Shown here: positions 1-12,900 of the stretch, in pieces | Layout: every line of letters begins with the position of its first letter | Numbering within the stretch: position 1 is the stretch's first letter | From: Agapetus fuscipes | Taxonomy: Eukaryota > Arthropoda > Insecta > Trichoptera > Glossosomatidae | Assembly (NCBI GenBank): GCA_951799405.1 | Contig: OX637339.1 | Span: forward strand, 11,532,001-11,596,000 | Direction: 5' to 3' | Length of the DNA: 64,000 bases | Program-made: the position numbers and the translations under genes | The notes under the pieces: generated by a model | Told to the model about the DNA's origin: nothing | What the model saw: only the letters and a program-made list of their open reading frames with translations | The model's database searches: none

Positions 1-660
1 TATCCACCTACCGCGCTGCGCAGACGCCGCGTGACTGAGCACGACATGCGCAAGTAATCCTGACCTAGCGCAATAAACATGCAACACGGGGGAAACATTC
101 GCACGTGTGCAACACTGCAATTTGAATTTGGAATAACTCGAACATACCTACACGATTAATTGGAAAACGCATTTTTTTTGGGATGTGAGATAAATTTGAA
201 AAAAGAATACCTACGCACCTGCATACATTTTCCGTGTTTCGTAAGTTTTGACCCAGTAAAGGATTTTCTTTATTGGATTTCGTAAGTTTCACTCATATTT
301 ACGTCGAGCATCCTCAGCGGGGGTTATCAACGTTTGGCGATAAAGTGCGACTCAGAAAGTGATATTGTTCGATTTCGCCTAGGCTGATACAGCTTTAACA
401 ATAATAATAATATCCTTTATTTTTCTACCCCAACAGAACTGGAATATGAAAAGTAACCACAGTATCTAACAATATAAAAAAAAAAACACAAATATCTAAG
501 AATAGAATGAGGTTCGCGCATGAATAATCATAAATAAAATTGTGTCGTCACGCGGCCCGGTTGCTGGAGAAAAAGTATAAAATATTTTATTAGTGGTTGA
601 TAAGATTAACAGCCCTTTACAAGTGTGGCGTTTACCCAACGAGAAAAAGTTCCAAATTCA
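1..660. other. 5' flank of the DUF4789 gene, no feature recognised
   Basis: AT-rich sequence with an AATAAT run near 401 and an A-run near 476. No coding or transposon signal recognised; it probably includes the distal promoter. Confidence 0.4.
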
Positions 661-759
661 AATTTGTGCTCAGTCCATTACTCCATTGTGTGTGAGAGTT
701 TGACAAAGGCTGTTGTTGAATAAGTCTCCAGACCCCCGTATACAGTAAGTAAAGTGAAC

Positions 760-786
760 ATGATAGTGCGGGAACATTGCTGCTGA
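760..786 (+). promoter_or_regulatory. Upstream ORF in the DUF4789 5' leader
   Basis: An ATG at 760 opens an 8-codon frame (MIVREHCC) whose TGA at 784-786 lies one base before the main ATG at 788. If transcription starts upstream of 760, translation of the main frame would need leaky scanning or reinitiation. The true 5' end is not known; a TCAGT word at 670-674 is a possible initiator but no TATA box sits at the right distance. Confidence 0.4.
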
Positions 787-787
787 G

Positions 788-973
788 ATGTCCCCGTTGC
801 GCGCGTGCGTGTGGTGGTGGTGGTGGTGGTGCGTGTGCGCAGTTGGCGTAGTGCTGACGGCCGTGGTGCCGCCACCCTGGGCGGACCCGCTGATCAACCC
901 CTGCGCTGCGCAGCCGCGGGGCTGGCAGATGCTCTACTGGCCGCCTGATGGACAGTGCTACAAGATATTCCAG
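788..973 (+). CDS. DUF4789 gene exon 1 (signal peptide and first half of repeat 1)
   Basis: 62 codons ending in phase 0 at a CAG/gtaatc donor. It encodes the signal peptide (W9-W14 from a TGG microsatellite) and the segment ending PDGQCYKIFQ, the first CY half-motif. The intron falls between the CY half and the KGYPC half of repeat 1. Confidence 0.85.
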
Positions 974-3900
974 GTAATCTACTTAAATATTTTTTTTTTG
1001 CAAAATAGATACTGCAGTGTACCTATAAACAGCCATTAACAAGCTGGGAGGAACTCTTTGACGGGATTTGAGAGAAAATTCTTAATTCATTTGAAATAAA
1101 CAGGCCCAGATTAAGGGCGGTTTGAGCCAGGGGCCCCACGCCTAGGTGGCCCCCGAAGAGCCCAAAAATACTCGTACTTTTTTTCAGTGTTTTATGAAAC
1201 GTACCTACGTAACCAAGGGCGTAAAGAGGCAAAAAAGTGTAGAAAACATTTTAACTTTTTGTTGTTGTTGCAAAAGATATGCATCTTTTGCAACGAAATC
1301 TAAGGGAGTAGGGTAGGGAGCGTAGAGGGGGCTCCAAGCTTTTCTCCGCACCCCGGACGGGTAAATCCGGGCCTGGAAATACATCTATGTCTGATGTCAG
1401 TGGAGTTAATTGGAGCTACACGCCGAGTTCAGTCATGTTGTGTCATGACATGGGTACAGGAAAGCGGAAGGTAAATGAAAAGTATCTTGCCGCCTCCCCC
1501 TTCTGATGTCGTCCGTCATATAAAGCTTAAAACTCTCTAACAGGGTGGGACTGTCAATTAGGGCGTTAATAATGTTGTGACGAGATTTCAGCCTCCTGGG
1601 ACGAGTTTCTGTGAGGTGTGGTTGTACTCTTGGAGGGAATTTCAAATGAAAAGCGTGAATATTATTTTTTAAAACTGCAGTACCCTTAATACGAGTTGCA
1701 AAACTTGAGAAAAGTAAAGTTTACGGAAAATATTAATGCGTGATTTCTCCCAAAATCTGCCGTTTTCGTTTCTTACACTTTGTGGTCTTAGCAAAAGAGT
1801 TACAGTGATGAAGAAAATCAAGTTCAAACAAACAAAAACGGCAGATTTTGGGGGCAATCACTCTTTAGTAATTGCCGTAAACTTTACATTATTTAAGTTT
1901 TGCAACTCGTACTAAGGGTACAGTTTGCAGTTTGTTAACAATAAAGTTTTAAGGCATGTTGTACACGTGTACCTGTGACCATTCAAATGGAACTTCTGTT
2001 CTTGCATGCATGTCTCCTTTCCTCGACGTTCCTCTCTCCCTCTCTTCGTCTGTCCATGTTGTTCTCCTTGCCGGTGCAGTTAGCATTATGCTCAGCAGTT
2101 TAGTATAATTGTGTCGATCATGTTACAAGTTAAGGCTGGTTCGGACAAGGCGAGTAATTTAGTCAAGTAACGAGTAATTTAGTGGCTAAACGTGTGCGAA
2201 CCCCAACAATTTAGTCCAGTAGTTAAGTCAATGGTTTAGTCAAGCCGATCCATTTCATTCTATTTTTTCGGGCAAGTAGCGGCCCCGCCCACCGTCCGTG
2301 GGCGATTGTTGCCGAGAAGCCACGGAAAAGTCCGAGTCCGAAGAGCCACGGAAAAGCCCGAGTCCGAGTCGAGTTTATTAGCGGCCGCGCCATTGGCCGC
2401 TCACTCTTGGCGGGGAAACGGAAATGCAAGAATGGCGGCAATTTAAATTGGCTGCAGTTTGAAAAGATAATGCCCGTTTTCAGCAAGAATATTTAAAGAT
2501 AAAGTGCTGTTTAAAAATATTTAAGTACTTAAGAACTTCTTATATTTGCGAGCCCGATGTTCCGCTCCCTAAACTTAGCGACCTGTCAGTGAGGTTATGT
2601 CATGTTTAAACTGTAAATAAGTGGATATGCACACCGATATCCTTGGTTTTTTAGAAACTCTTGAGAATATAGAAGTTGCTAGGACTTATCTACGTCCAAA
2701 AAGTTTTGAGAAAGGTAATTTTTTTTCGATAAGAATAGTATGACATCGATTTTTGGTGCGGATATCAGCTGTCAAAAATACAATCATGTAGCTCCTTGCT
2801 GACAATAGAGCTGTACAAATATAGTTTTGGTACAGATGTTGTGGAAATAACTATTATCGTCCATGAATTTATTACGTATTTAAAAACATCGATCTTTTAC
2901 ATTGATCGATGTTTATAGGTACCTACCATAAATTTGTCATATCACAGGCCTTATGATATCCTTCAGATGGATTGTTACTTGTTGTTTTGTACAAAAACAA
3001 TGCAGTGACACACGGGGATAACTAATTAGAGGCATTACAATTTTATGCCACTGTAAGCCATCAGCTGGTATCTGTGACAGACGTGAGAGGCGTATGTAGC
3101 AGGATTGAACAAGTTTCTCGCGGTCAGCCTCTGAAAAGTTGAACCATGTTTCTTCTTTAACTTGATAATTGATTGGTGACCGCCGTGTATTTGAAAATGC
3201 CGATTTTACATGTCGAATATTGATGTTAATTGTCAACAACGAAAAACGCAACAGAGAAATGCATCTGAATGCAGCTGCAGACTACGAGCCGTATTATAGT
3301 GTGTGCATACAAAATATACTTTGTACACATCATTGAAAAGATAAAAATTCAATTAAAAAATAATGTTTGCAGCGTAAATGGTAGATATTATTATAAACAT
3401 AAAATAGTCATGTGTTGTTTTTATTTAAAATGTGTATATTATTTTATAAACCATAAAATACATTTCGAATTTACAAAAGTCGAGTTTCGAAGTTGTTTGC
3501 TAAACTGGCTCCTAGCTAGGTGGCCGGGCATAAATCAGTTAATATTACCAAACTATAGCCAATTTAAAGGGCTTTATAATAACATGATTTTAATACTCAA
3601 TTAATATTTTCAAACTGCAGCCAATTCAAATTTTCCGCCATTATAGAAAGGGCTTTCTGCAGCCAACTTCGCACTTGTGTACTGTACTGGACCGTAATGC
3701 GAACGCTTCACGGGCGAGTAGCGCCCCGCCCACTACTAAATTACTCGCTACTTGACTAAATCAGTGGCCTCGTGCGAACTAGCCTTTAGTGAGTATTTTA
3801 TACAAGTTACATCACAGCTCTCTGTGAGTCCCTCCAGTAGACGCGGATATGTACTACTGGTTATATATCACGATTCACGACTCTGAGGCTGCAGGGTCTG

Positions 3901-6900
3901 AACCTACTAATGACAACTATCTGTACCTACTAATCACAACTATCTGATAACCAAATAAATACTAACAAAGTAACGTCAATACATGCAAGAAATAGCTAAA
4001 TTCACAGCTCCGTAGTCTAGTGGTTAGCACTTCGGACTCGTGATTGGAAGATGGTTTCGAATCCCGGCGGAGCACGAAAAAAAAAATTCAGATCGGCTTG
4101 TTGCTGGGTTGAAATATTAATCTACCTTTATCAAAGACCGGTCACCATAGGTCCATCCAGCTTTACACCAACTGAGTCTTGCTTGAGAATTGGCGCTTTC
4201 TACAGCGACGATCAAGCTCGCAGAGGGCTCTTGAGTTGTGCTTCACACAAAAACAGCACTCACCAAATAGATCAGCCTATGTTTCCCAGCCCCCTCGGGA
4301 GCTGGGAAACCCCACTTCTACTTAAAGTGGTTGGCATAAGGCCGGCCCCCTTACCTGTAAAAATAAATAGTTTCCCCTAGCCACACGCGGAACCCTTCGG
4401 GAATAACGCGACAAGAAGTTGCACTTTATGTGTAGCTCAGTTGCGTTTGCGTTAAGTACCAGACTGGCATTTGATAAGCCTCTCTGGTCATAGGCCAGCT
4501 GTATATGTTGAATAACTTGTGAATTGGAGTTATATGACGCCGATTTCGTAAACGAAAGATTTGCCCCACTTACTTACTTGCGAGAATACCTACTCGTAAA
4601 TGCCAGCGGGGAACTTGCTTTCATCATCATGTTTAACTTATTCTCTAAAAGACATCGTCATCAGAAATAATCAAAAGTGCACACAGAGCAAGATGAGCAT
4701 ATCGGAGGGAGTCAAGTGACTGATCTTTCTAGCGATTTGGAATAGAATAACGTTGGTTTGATCCCAGATTGGATCATTTGACCATAACTTTGATCCTGGT
4801 TCAACAGATTTCATTGAATGATTATTAATTAATAATATTCATTTAAATAAACAACAATGAATTTATTAATTGATGATATTAATACCTGTTTCTGGTGCAG
4901 AATAGGTTGGTTGAATTGCTTTCCTCTTCACAAATCTATTTTTTTTAAAGACGTTGTTGGTGTCGTCCGATAGATAAAAGTCAGCTCACTACATGGTCTG
5001 AAACATGATTAAAGTTGGACCCTCAGAGCCTGGACAATAAAGTTGTGCAGGGAAGAGCAGCCTCATTGAACGAACTGAAAATACACAACCTTTGTCGTAG
5101 AAGGTCTTTTGTGAAGAGGAATGAAATTCATCAACCTATTTTGCCTGGCGGGATGTCTTAATGCGAAAGCAGAAGCTTGTGTGCATGCAATGACATCCCC
5201 TGGGTCGAAGTTATGGTCAAAGGGCTAAGCGTGATTCGAACCAGTTTTATTCTCTTCCAAATACGCTGCTCGCAAGAATAGCACTTGACCCTCGGCCATA
5301 ACACCGATGTGTTAACTTGTGTTACCTTGGATAACGCGATACTAAAAAAATCTTGGTTTATCAAGTTACAAATGCCGAGGCTCTTGAGCCGAACGCCTGA
5401 GTCCAGATGTCCATCAAAAGACAATAAAAGGTTTATTTCGACCACATATTGATGAATGAGAAATATTCACTCCTACATCTCATCATACAGGGAAGAATTG
5501 AGAGAAGACGAGCTCCAGATGAAAGGAAAATATTTTGTTTGAAGAAACTAAGACGGTGGTTAAGCACCCAAGAAACTTCTTTCATTGTTTTACACCATTA
5601 TCCAAGGTGTAAATTTCTTGATGATCACTAATTTTCTCTTTAGTCTACATTCGAGACTAACCGTTGATTTCCAGCGGTTATAATCTATAACCTACATAAG
5701 TTGCAAATATAGTTTGACATTTAAGGCTCATATTTAATGCACGCCCACTCACAGGCATATGTAAGTTCGCGCTTACACGTTCTGCATGAGTACACACAAA
5801 GTAAACCGAATCTCACATAAACATAAACTTTGCGACTCCTGTGTGAAAATTGAAAAAAGTTGTTACAGCATGGGGGGTCAGCCTCATACCAACCTATCAG
5901 TCAAGGAACTATGCTAGGAGTAATGACATAACAGAGACCATTTTCTACAATCAGGTTTATTTATCTCATTACCTGTTCTTGTATAGAAATAACTTAAATT
6001 AAATGCAATAAACATGCAGAGGAAATAATTGTGTTATGTGTATTTTCTTCCCACAGGGACTTCTATTTCGATACCTTAAAGATTAAACTGAGTTTTCGGA
6101 TAAATGCACCTTTTTCCCTATTTTCTACGAGAGAAAACACTAAAAATGTGTGAAAATCCTGTAGCTTAGAAGTTTTAGAACAGTAGAATTAGTACACTTA
6201 GGTACTATGAGAAGTTACTCCAAATAAAAAAAATAATCCACAATTTATTGAATCAGTGAGTAAGCACTTATTCTATGTAAATTTTTACTTGGAAGAAAAA
6301 AAGCCTTATTTTTGGTTTTGTCCGGTCGATAGCTCAGTTGGTAGAGTGCTTCCTTTTATGCCGTGAACCCGGGTTCGAATCCCACCGAGAGTGTCAGAAA
6401 TGATTTCTCGTTTCGGTGCTAATTTCGAACCCAAAAATAAAATACCAGCAATGTTTACTCAGCCTTCACAAGAAATTAATAGGTACCAGCCCCCTCAGGA
6501 GCTGGGAAACCCCCACTTCAACTTAATTGGTTGGCGTAAGGCCGGCCCCCTTACCTGTTAAAATAAATAGGTTCCACTTGCCACATGCGAAACCCTTCGG
6601 GCAATATGCGACAAGAATTTACACTATATGTGTAGCTTAGTTGCGTTAGTTGCGTAGTTGCGTTGCGTCTTCCTGTGCCTCTTCAGTGAAGGTTGGCGAT
6701 CATCACAGCATTTTGCACCTTCGATACTGCGGCACGAAAGAGAAATCTTGTGCTCTGGAGGGATCTCGAGGAAAGATTTCTGAAGAAATCTTACGTAGCA
6801 CTATGAGCCATATGTCGTGGTCTGGTGGCTTCTGTGAGATGATTTTCGCGCCAATTTGCACTTCAGGCAATAATGGTAATGACTAGAGGTGTTAGGAACA

Positions 6901-9900
6901 TCCATATCCGTAACCGAAACTATCGGATATCCGAAATAAATAAAGATCCGTAGCAGATATAAAAGCTTCGGATATGGGCGGATTCTAAATCGATCGTTTT
7001 TTTTATTTTTTATTAAAAAAAAGATTTGTGAAGAGGAATGCAATTCACCAACCTATTCTGCCTGGCCAGAAACAGGTATTAGTATCATCAATTAATAATT
7101 CATTATTGTTTATTTTAATGAATCATTAATTAATAATTACCCAATAACATCTGTTAAACCAGGGTCAAAGTTATGGTCAAATGACCCAGGCGAGGAGCGA
7201 ACCAACGTTACTCTATTCCAAGCACGCTAGAAAGATCAGCCCACTTGGCCCCTCGGCCATAACACGGACTAACTCGAACATGTTTTTGTTTTCGCCCAGT
7301 AGTGCCCACACTCTAGTCATGCGCATCCTATGCGTTTCTTTTGGTGTGTATGCAGTCATAACTAATTGGTCATCGTGGGATTACATTACACTATTACAGT
7401 GTTGATTTTTTTCACTAAGCGAATGCTTTACCTCAAAAACCTAATATCCATAACCGAAATATATAACCGATATGATAACCGATAGGAGCGTTTGGTAGAA
7501 TAGCGAAGAATAAAAGGATACCAAAGAAAATGAAAATGGCGGTACACAATTGTATTTTGTTGCCGACCCTGATGTATGGAAGCGAGTCATGGACGTTGAA
7601 TGAAAGAGAAGTAAATAAGGTATGCACCGTAGAAATGGCCCATCTGAGAAGTATGACAGGAAAAACACTGAAAGATAGAGTGAGAAACGAATGGGTTCTA
7701 AATGAATGCGGAGTAAAAGAAAGCGTGAAAGTGAAAGTTCAAAGAAGTGTGATGCGATGGTTTGGACATATTGAAAGGATGAATGAAGACCGACTGACAA
7801 AAAGAGTGTATAAAGGGAATGTAACAGGTAAGCGTGGAAGGGGAAGACCTAGGAAACAATGGATTGATCAGATAAATGAGATTGCGAATGAATGGAATCT
7901 ACAGAGTGGAAACAAGAGAAGAGCATGCATGAAAAGAGTGATGAAATTAGATGAGATGAAAGAAGTATGCAAGGACAGAGTCAAGTGGAGGCACTTGTGT
8001 GGAGGTACTGGCCACCCCTAGAGGAAAGGCGGCAGGATACAAGACAAGACAAGACAAGAAACTAGCGGACTATCAGAAATAATTTCGTATCTGTATCTGA
8101 AATTTCATATCCATAACATCCCTAGTAATGACTGCACATACAGCGAGATGTCACAGAGATTACATTCATTTAACAACTACGAGCAATATTAGTACTTACA
8201 TGCACTATCATTTACTTTTCTTCTATTGTTATTACTCTAGGTACTCGTTATGCTCGTATATTTGAAGATCTGAATAACTTGCTCCATTTCTACGCATAAC
8301 GCAACTATGATAATGACTTGCACTTGTAATGAACATTTATGTTTGCGAAGATAATTATTTAACGATCTGTTTTTTTTAAGTTAGGCCCATTTCACACATT
8401 CTGCCCAGTTTTTGTATGATTTTCTCCATCCAGTGCCAGGTCGGAAGCCTAATAGCGTCTGGGTCACACAGTTTTCCGATAATCCAAGGACAGGTGGAGT
8501 TGAATGCGTTGTGTCTGAGATGGGCCTAGATAGTAAAAATGAAATCTGAAATAAGATAAATACGGATAAGTTTTTTGATGGTGGGAAAGATGTAAAAAAC
8601 TTCGTAGAAGACATTGAACGATGTTAAGACAGAAGAGTGTCAGAGGGGTTTCAAACAGAGGAAGAGAAGACTGGATTCGAACATCGACTAAAGGGTAACC
8701 ATTTGAAGTAGACAAAGAGAATTATGTCATTATACGTTTTAGAGCAAAAAAACTGTTACTTTGAGATCTCCCGTCGGTTCATATTTATTGTTTTTACCCA
8801 TAGTCCCGCCACTCCGCTCTCTACTGCTGGATTTTTTTAATGATGTGGATTGGATTGTTTGTATTGAGATGGATTGATGACTTCTTTCCTGTGGCGCCGT
8901 TTAATGGTCTATGACCATTTAAAGGGCGCTATGGCTCTTTATGTGCAGTATTTTCTTTAATTTTATTCTAAAGGTGGCGGAGGGATGGTCCATTCGCAGG
9001 TTGAGAGGTAGCTTGATCCAGGCAACTGGCTCAAACCCAAAGCTCATTTCAGCGAATTTTGAGGGGGTCGCCCTTTTGGGCGCTATGACCTTGTTGAATG
9101 CAGTGGAGTTAGAGCGGAGTGTTTATCTGGAAGCTTTCACGACAAGACATCGCTCAGAGAGGCATGAGGGTGCCGTACCTTTTAAGGTCTTGTGGACCAA
9201 GAGACACACTTTAAATTCGACTCTCTCTCGGACCCTCAGCCAGTGTGGCTCCCTTAGCCATCCTTAGTGCATTAGAGCCATGGTCCTTGACGTCATCAGT
9301 AACTCATCTGACCTCTCCACAGTGTGACGTTGTGCTTGTTTGCTTGCAGAAAGGCTATCCGTGTCCCCCCAGCATGGAGCTGTCCCCTGGGCCTGAGGGC
9401 GCGCAGTGCAGCTGTCCCCCGCGCTCCCTGCACCTGCGCAACTCCTCGGCCTGCCACGAGATGTTCACGAGGGGACCCTGCCCTACAGGACAGCACATCA
9501 AGCCGGTGTACTCCAAGCTGCACAACGAGTGAGCCTCCACTTTCATAGTAACCATAAAAAAGTTTAGAATTATGAGTAGTTTATTGATAAGAAATATGTA
9601 CTTACAAGAATTGGACAAGTTATTATACTTCTCATATGAATCAGAAGGAGGTGGATCTACAGCTATTCACGAGGACTGCAGATTTACGAGTTGGATGGTG
9701 CTCGTGTTGGGACCAACCGTGCTGCATGTTGCAGCTTTTTGGGGCCGTTGGTGCTGTTTGTCGCAGCGGACTTTTCTGATGGGCAGCAATGTTGTCAACG
9801 TTCAATCCTCCAGGGCGCTTGTGGCGCGAGATGGAATTGTGGAGTCGACTGTAGCAGTTGCGAGGGATAAATGTGCTCCTTCAGATTGTCTCCGGTTGCT

Positions 9901-12900
9901 AGAGTTCTTCTGTCTGCATGTCATCCATGATGCTGGATGGTTCACTTAAAGCAGAAGAAGAAGAGGCTGCCTAGCGCGGCTAGACGCGTAGTGGAGGCGT
10001 CTCTGGTTGAGCGCGTTGTTTACAGGAAGTTCCTGACTATATGAGGGGGCGGTCGTCCGAGGACCACGGCGGAAGTAGTTCTTTCGAAGCCATGTGAAGG
10101 CTGTTTGAGTGTTGACAGTTTCTGGCAGAATGGTAGAGAACGATTTGTTGCCGTGTTGTCAGATAGCGAGTGAATAATCTTTTTGTGTTGTACCCTTTTT
10201 TGTATCCCGTTTGCTAGTGTGTTGTGTACATAAATTTTGCCTGCAGTACCTACCTGCCAGCTGTTGGCAAGCACAGGCACAAAAGCTCTAGGTTTTTGTT
10301 AGGGTTGCGTCCTGCCATCATAATTTGCTAAAGGTCGAGTGACAGCAGAAGCTTTCCTCTTGATGGTGATAAGGAGGCGATACCAATGAGTCTGTTCTAA
10401 TATTCTGAACGTTGCTGACTGTGTGTGTTGCCTCTGCAGGTCCCGGCTGGGCGAGTGCTCCTCCCCCGCGCTGTGTGCGGACCCCACCCAGCTGCTGTGG
10501 CCTGCTGACGGGCGCTGCTACAGGCGCCTCAGTAGGGGACCCTGCACCCTGGGGACCCTGCTCACACAGACGCAGCACCAGACGCCTAACTGCACGGTGA
10601 GAACAGCATGCTATACAGGACCCTGCTCACACAGGCAATGCACCAGACCCCTAACTGCACGGTGAGAACAGCATGCTATACAGGACCCCGCTTACACAGG
10701 CAATGCACCAGACGCCTAACTGCACGGTGAGAACAGAATGCTATACAGGACCCTGCTCACACAGGCAATGCACCAGACGCCTAACTGCACGGTGAGAACA
10801 GCATGCTATACAGGACCCTGCTCACACAGGCAATGCACCAGACGCCTAACTGCACGGTGAGAACAGCATGCTATACAGGACCCCGCTTACACAGGCAATG
10901 CACCAGACGCCTAACTGCACGGTGAGAACAGCATGCTATACAGGCGCCTCAGCAGGGGACCCTGCTCACACAGACAATGCACCAGACGCTCAACTACGCG
11001 TTGAGGGCATCACGCCATTTATACCTTTGAATAATCCAAAACTGCTCATATTGAATTAGCATCGTCATTGGTACGGATGCTAAGACAGGGTGAGCACCAT
11101 TGGGAACAAAATCACGTTTCAATCAAGTCAAGTTCGAACGAAAGCAGTCTTTTGTAGTTTTTATCGATACTTACCAATGCACCACACGCGGTTCGGTGGT
11201 ATGGAGTATGGAACTACACGGCGTAAACACGCATGTGGCTCACGAGCTGCAGGTTGCCGATCCCTGCCCTAGAGTCATAATAGTGCCACTCTTCAACTGT
11301 CATAAGTCCATATCACAAATATTATCATGGAAACAGGCATCTAACTGCCTTGCTGAACAAGTGTGTTGCTCTTCTTACATGTCGCACTGCCCAGCGGCCG
11401 CTCATGAGTCATGCCGCCACCTTACATAACTGCCGACTACAGCAACTACTGCTTACGTCCGAGAACATCTGTCCCTCACACGTTATGTCTCACACGCATT
11501 GAGGTTTATGTGACCTTAATGACCACACGTGATCCTGACATTGCCTCGTGGCACGTGACCCACCGTTCTACACCAGCAAACAGCACCTTACACATTTACA
11601 TGATGATGTGAATCCGATCAATCTCTTGACTTCCGATCGTCACATTATTGGCCAAGTATATGCCACTTGATCAATACGTATGGGATTGATGCATTTAGTG
11701 CAAGGATCTACATAAAGTAAACTATTGCCCCCCATCGCTCCATTGCCCCCCAATCACCCCCTATCGCTCCATCGCCTCACAATCACACCCTACTTAATTT
11801 TCAAATCGCTCCCAGCGTGACCCTTGACGTGCCCTTGACGTGCTTGTCTTCAGCAACCTCCTCTATCATACGAACATCTAACGAGTTTAGAAGAAAGCAA
11901 GTAGAAATCTGCATCTTAACTAAACGCCATTGTCTAAGCATCAAACCTTATTAAAACACTCTCACTTGCAGTTTGCTATATATTGCCTATTTGCCCGTAA
12001 TCTGCGTGTTACGATGTCGTTGGTTGTGTGGTGCATGTCTGATTGTGAGCAGATTTAATTAAATATGTGCCACCACACACATGGAGAAAGTGAGCGGGCC
12101 AGTGCATGCTAAGCCGGGCTAAAATCACCATATAGCGCTGCTAATATTAATGAAGTACCTGCTTGTACCTACTTGCCTCATGCTCCTACCAGCTGACGAA
12201 GACAGAGGAGAGCTGTCAAAGCATGTGACCAAGGTGACCACAGCTTACGGTCATTTTATCGTCAGCAGAGGAAGACTGAGGAAGCTATGGATGGACCAAA
12301 TTCCTGAAATAGAGAATGAGTGGGATATCCAGAGTCGTAATAAAAAGAGAGCTTTTATGAAAAAGGTTATCAAGTATGTAAAGACAGAAAAAATGGCGGC
12401 TAATCTGTAATGTTAATAGCTTATTCTTTCATGATATTGTATTTTATGTAATCGATTTGGCCGGTCCGTAGCTCAGTGGTAACACTGCGGACTCTGAATG
12501 GGAAGGGTGTGGGTTCGATTCCCGGCGGAGCACAAAAAATATACCGTTCATATTTTCAAATTTGCTCTTCGCTGGGTTGAAAAATTCACAAACCAATACC
12601 AATGACCGGTCACCAAAGGTCCATCCAGCCTTACAGTAACTGGGTCTTGCTTGAGAATTGGCGCTTTGTAGCGACGACGATCAAGCTCGTAAAAAGGTCG
12701 ATAGCTCAATTGGTAGAATGCTTGCATTCCATGCCGAGAGCAATGGTTCGATCTCAAAAAAAAAGGTTTACTCAGCCTTCACAAGAAATGAACGCAGAAC
12801 CAGCCCCCCCGGGAGCTGGGAAACCCCCCACTTCACTGAAGTGGTTGGCGTAAGGCCGGTCCCCTTACCTGTAAAAATAAATAGGTCCCGAAGCGCCACA

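Larger units (their letters stand above)
6884..8124. mobile_element. 1.24-kb hAT element hosting a SINE-C and an RTE tail
   Basis: Ends TAGAGGTGTTAGGAACATCC and the inverse of TAGGGATGTTATGG, flanked by the perfect 8-bp duplication GTAATGAC (6876-6883 and 8125-8132). Subterminal CCATATCCGTAACCGAAA and CGGATATC words repeat. Removing the two guests leaves a few hundred bases of native element, with no transposase. Confidence 0.85.

Noticed and set aside
4006..4080. tRNA gene from intact-looking box A and box B
   Set aside because: The tRNA-like part continues into a long conserved body repeated many times, so it is a SINE head. The same holds for the heads at 6320, 12460, 18990, 43955 and others.
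7530..8021. Host gene encoding a 163-residue basic protein
   Set aside because: The sequence is the C-terminal end of an RTE-type LINE polyprotein, with fragments of the same type at six or more other places here and an (ACAAG)n tail.
10597..10990. CRISPR-like array
   Set aside because: Units are contiguous 65-bp tandem repeats with no unique spacers, derived from exon 3, in a eukaryotic genome.
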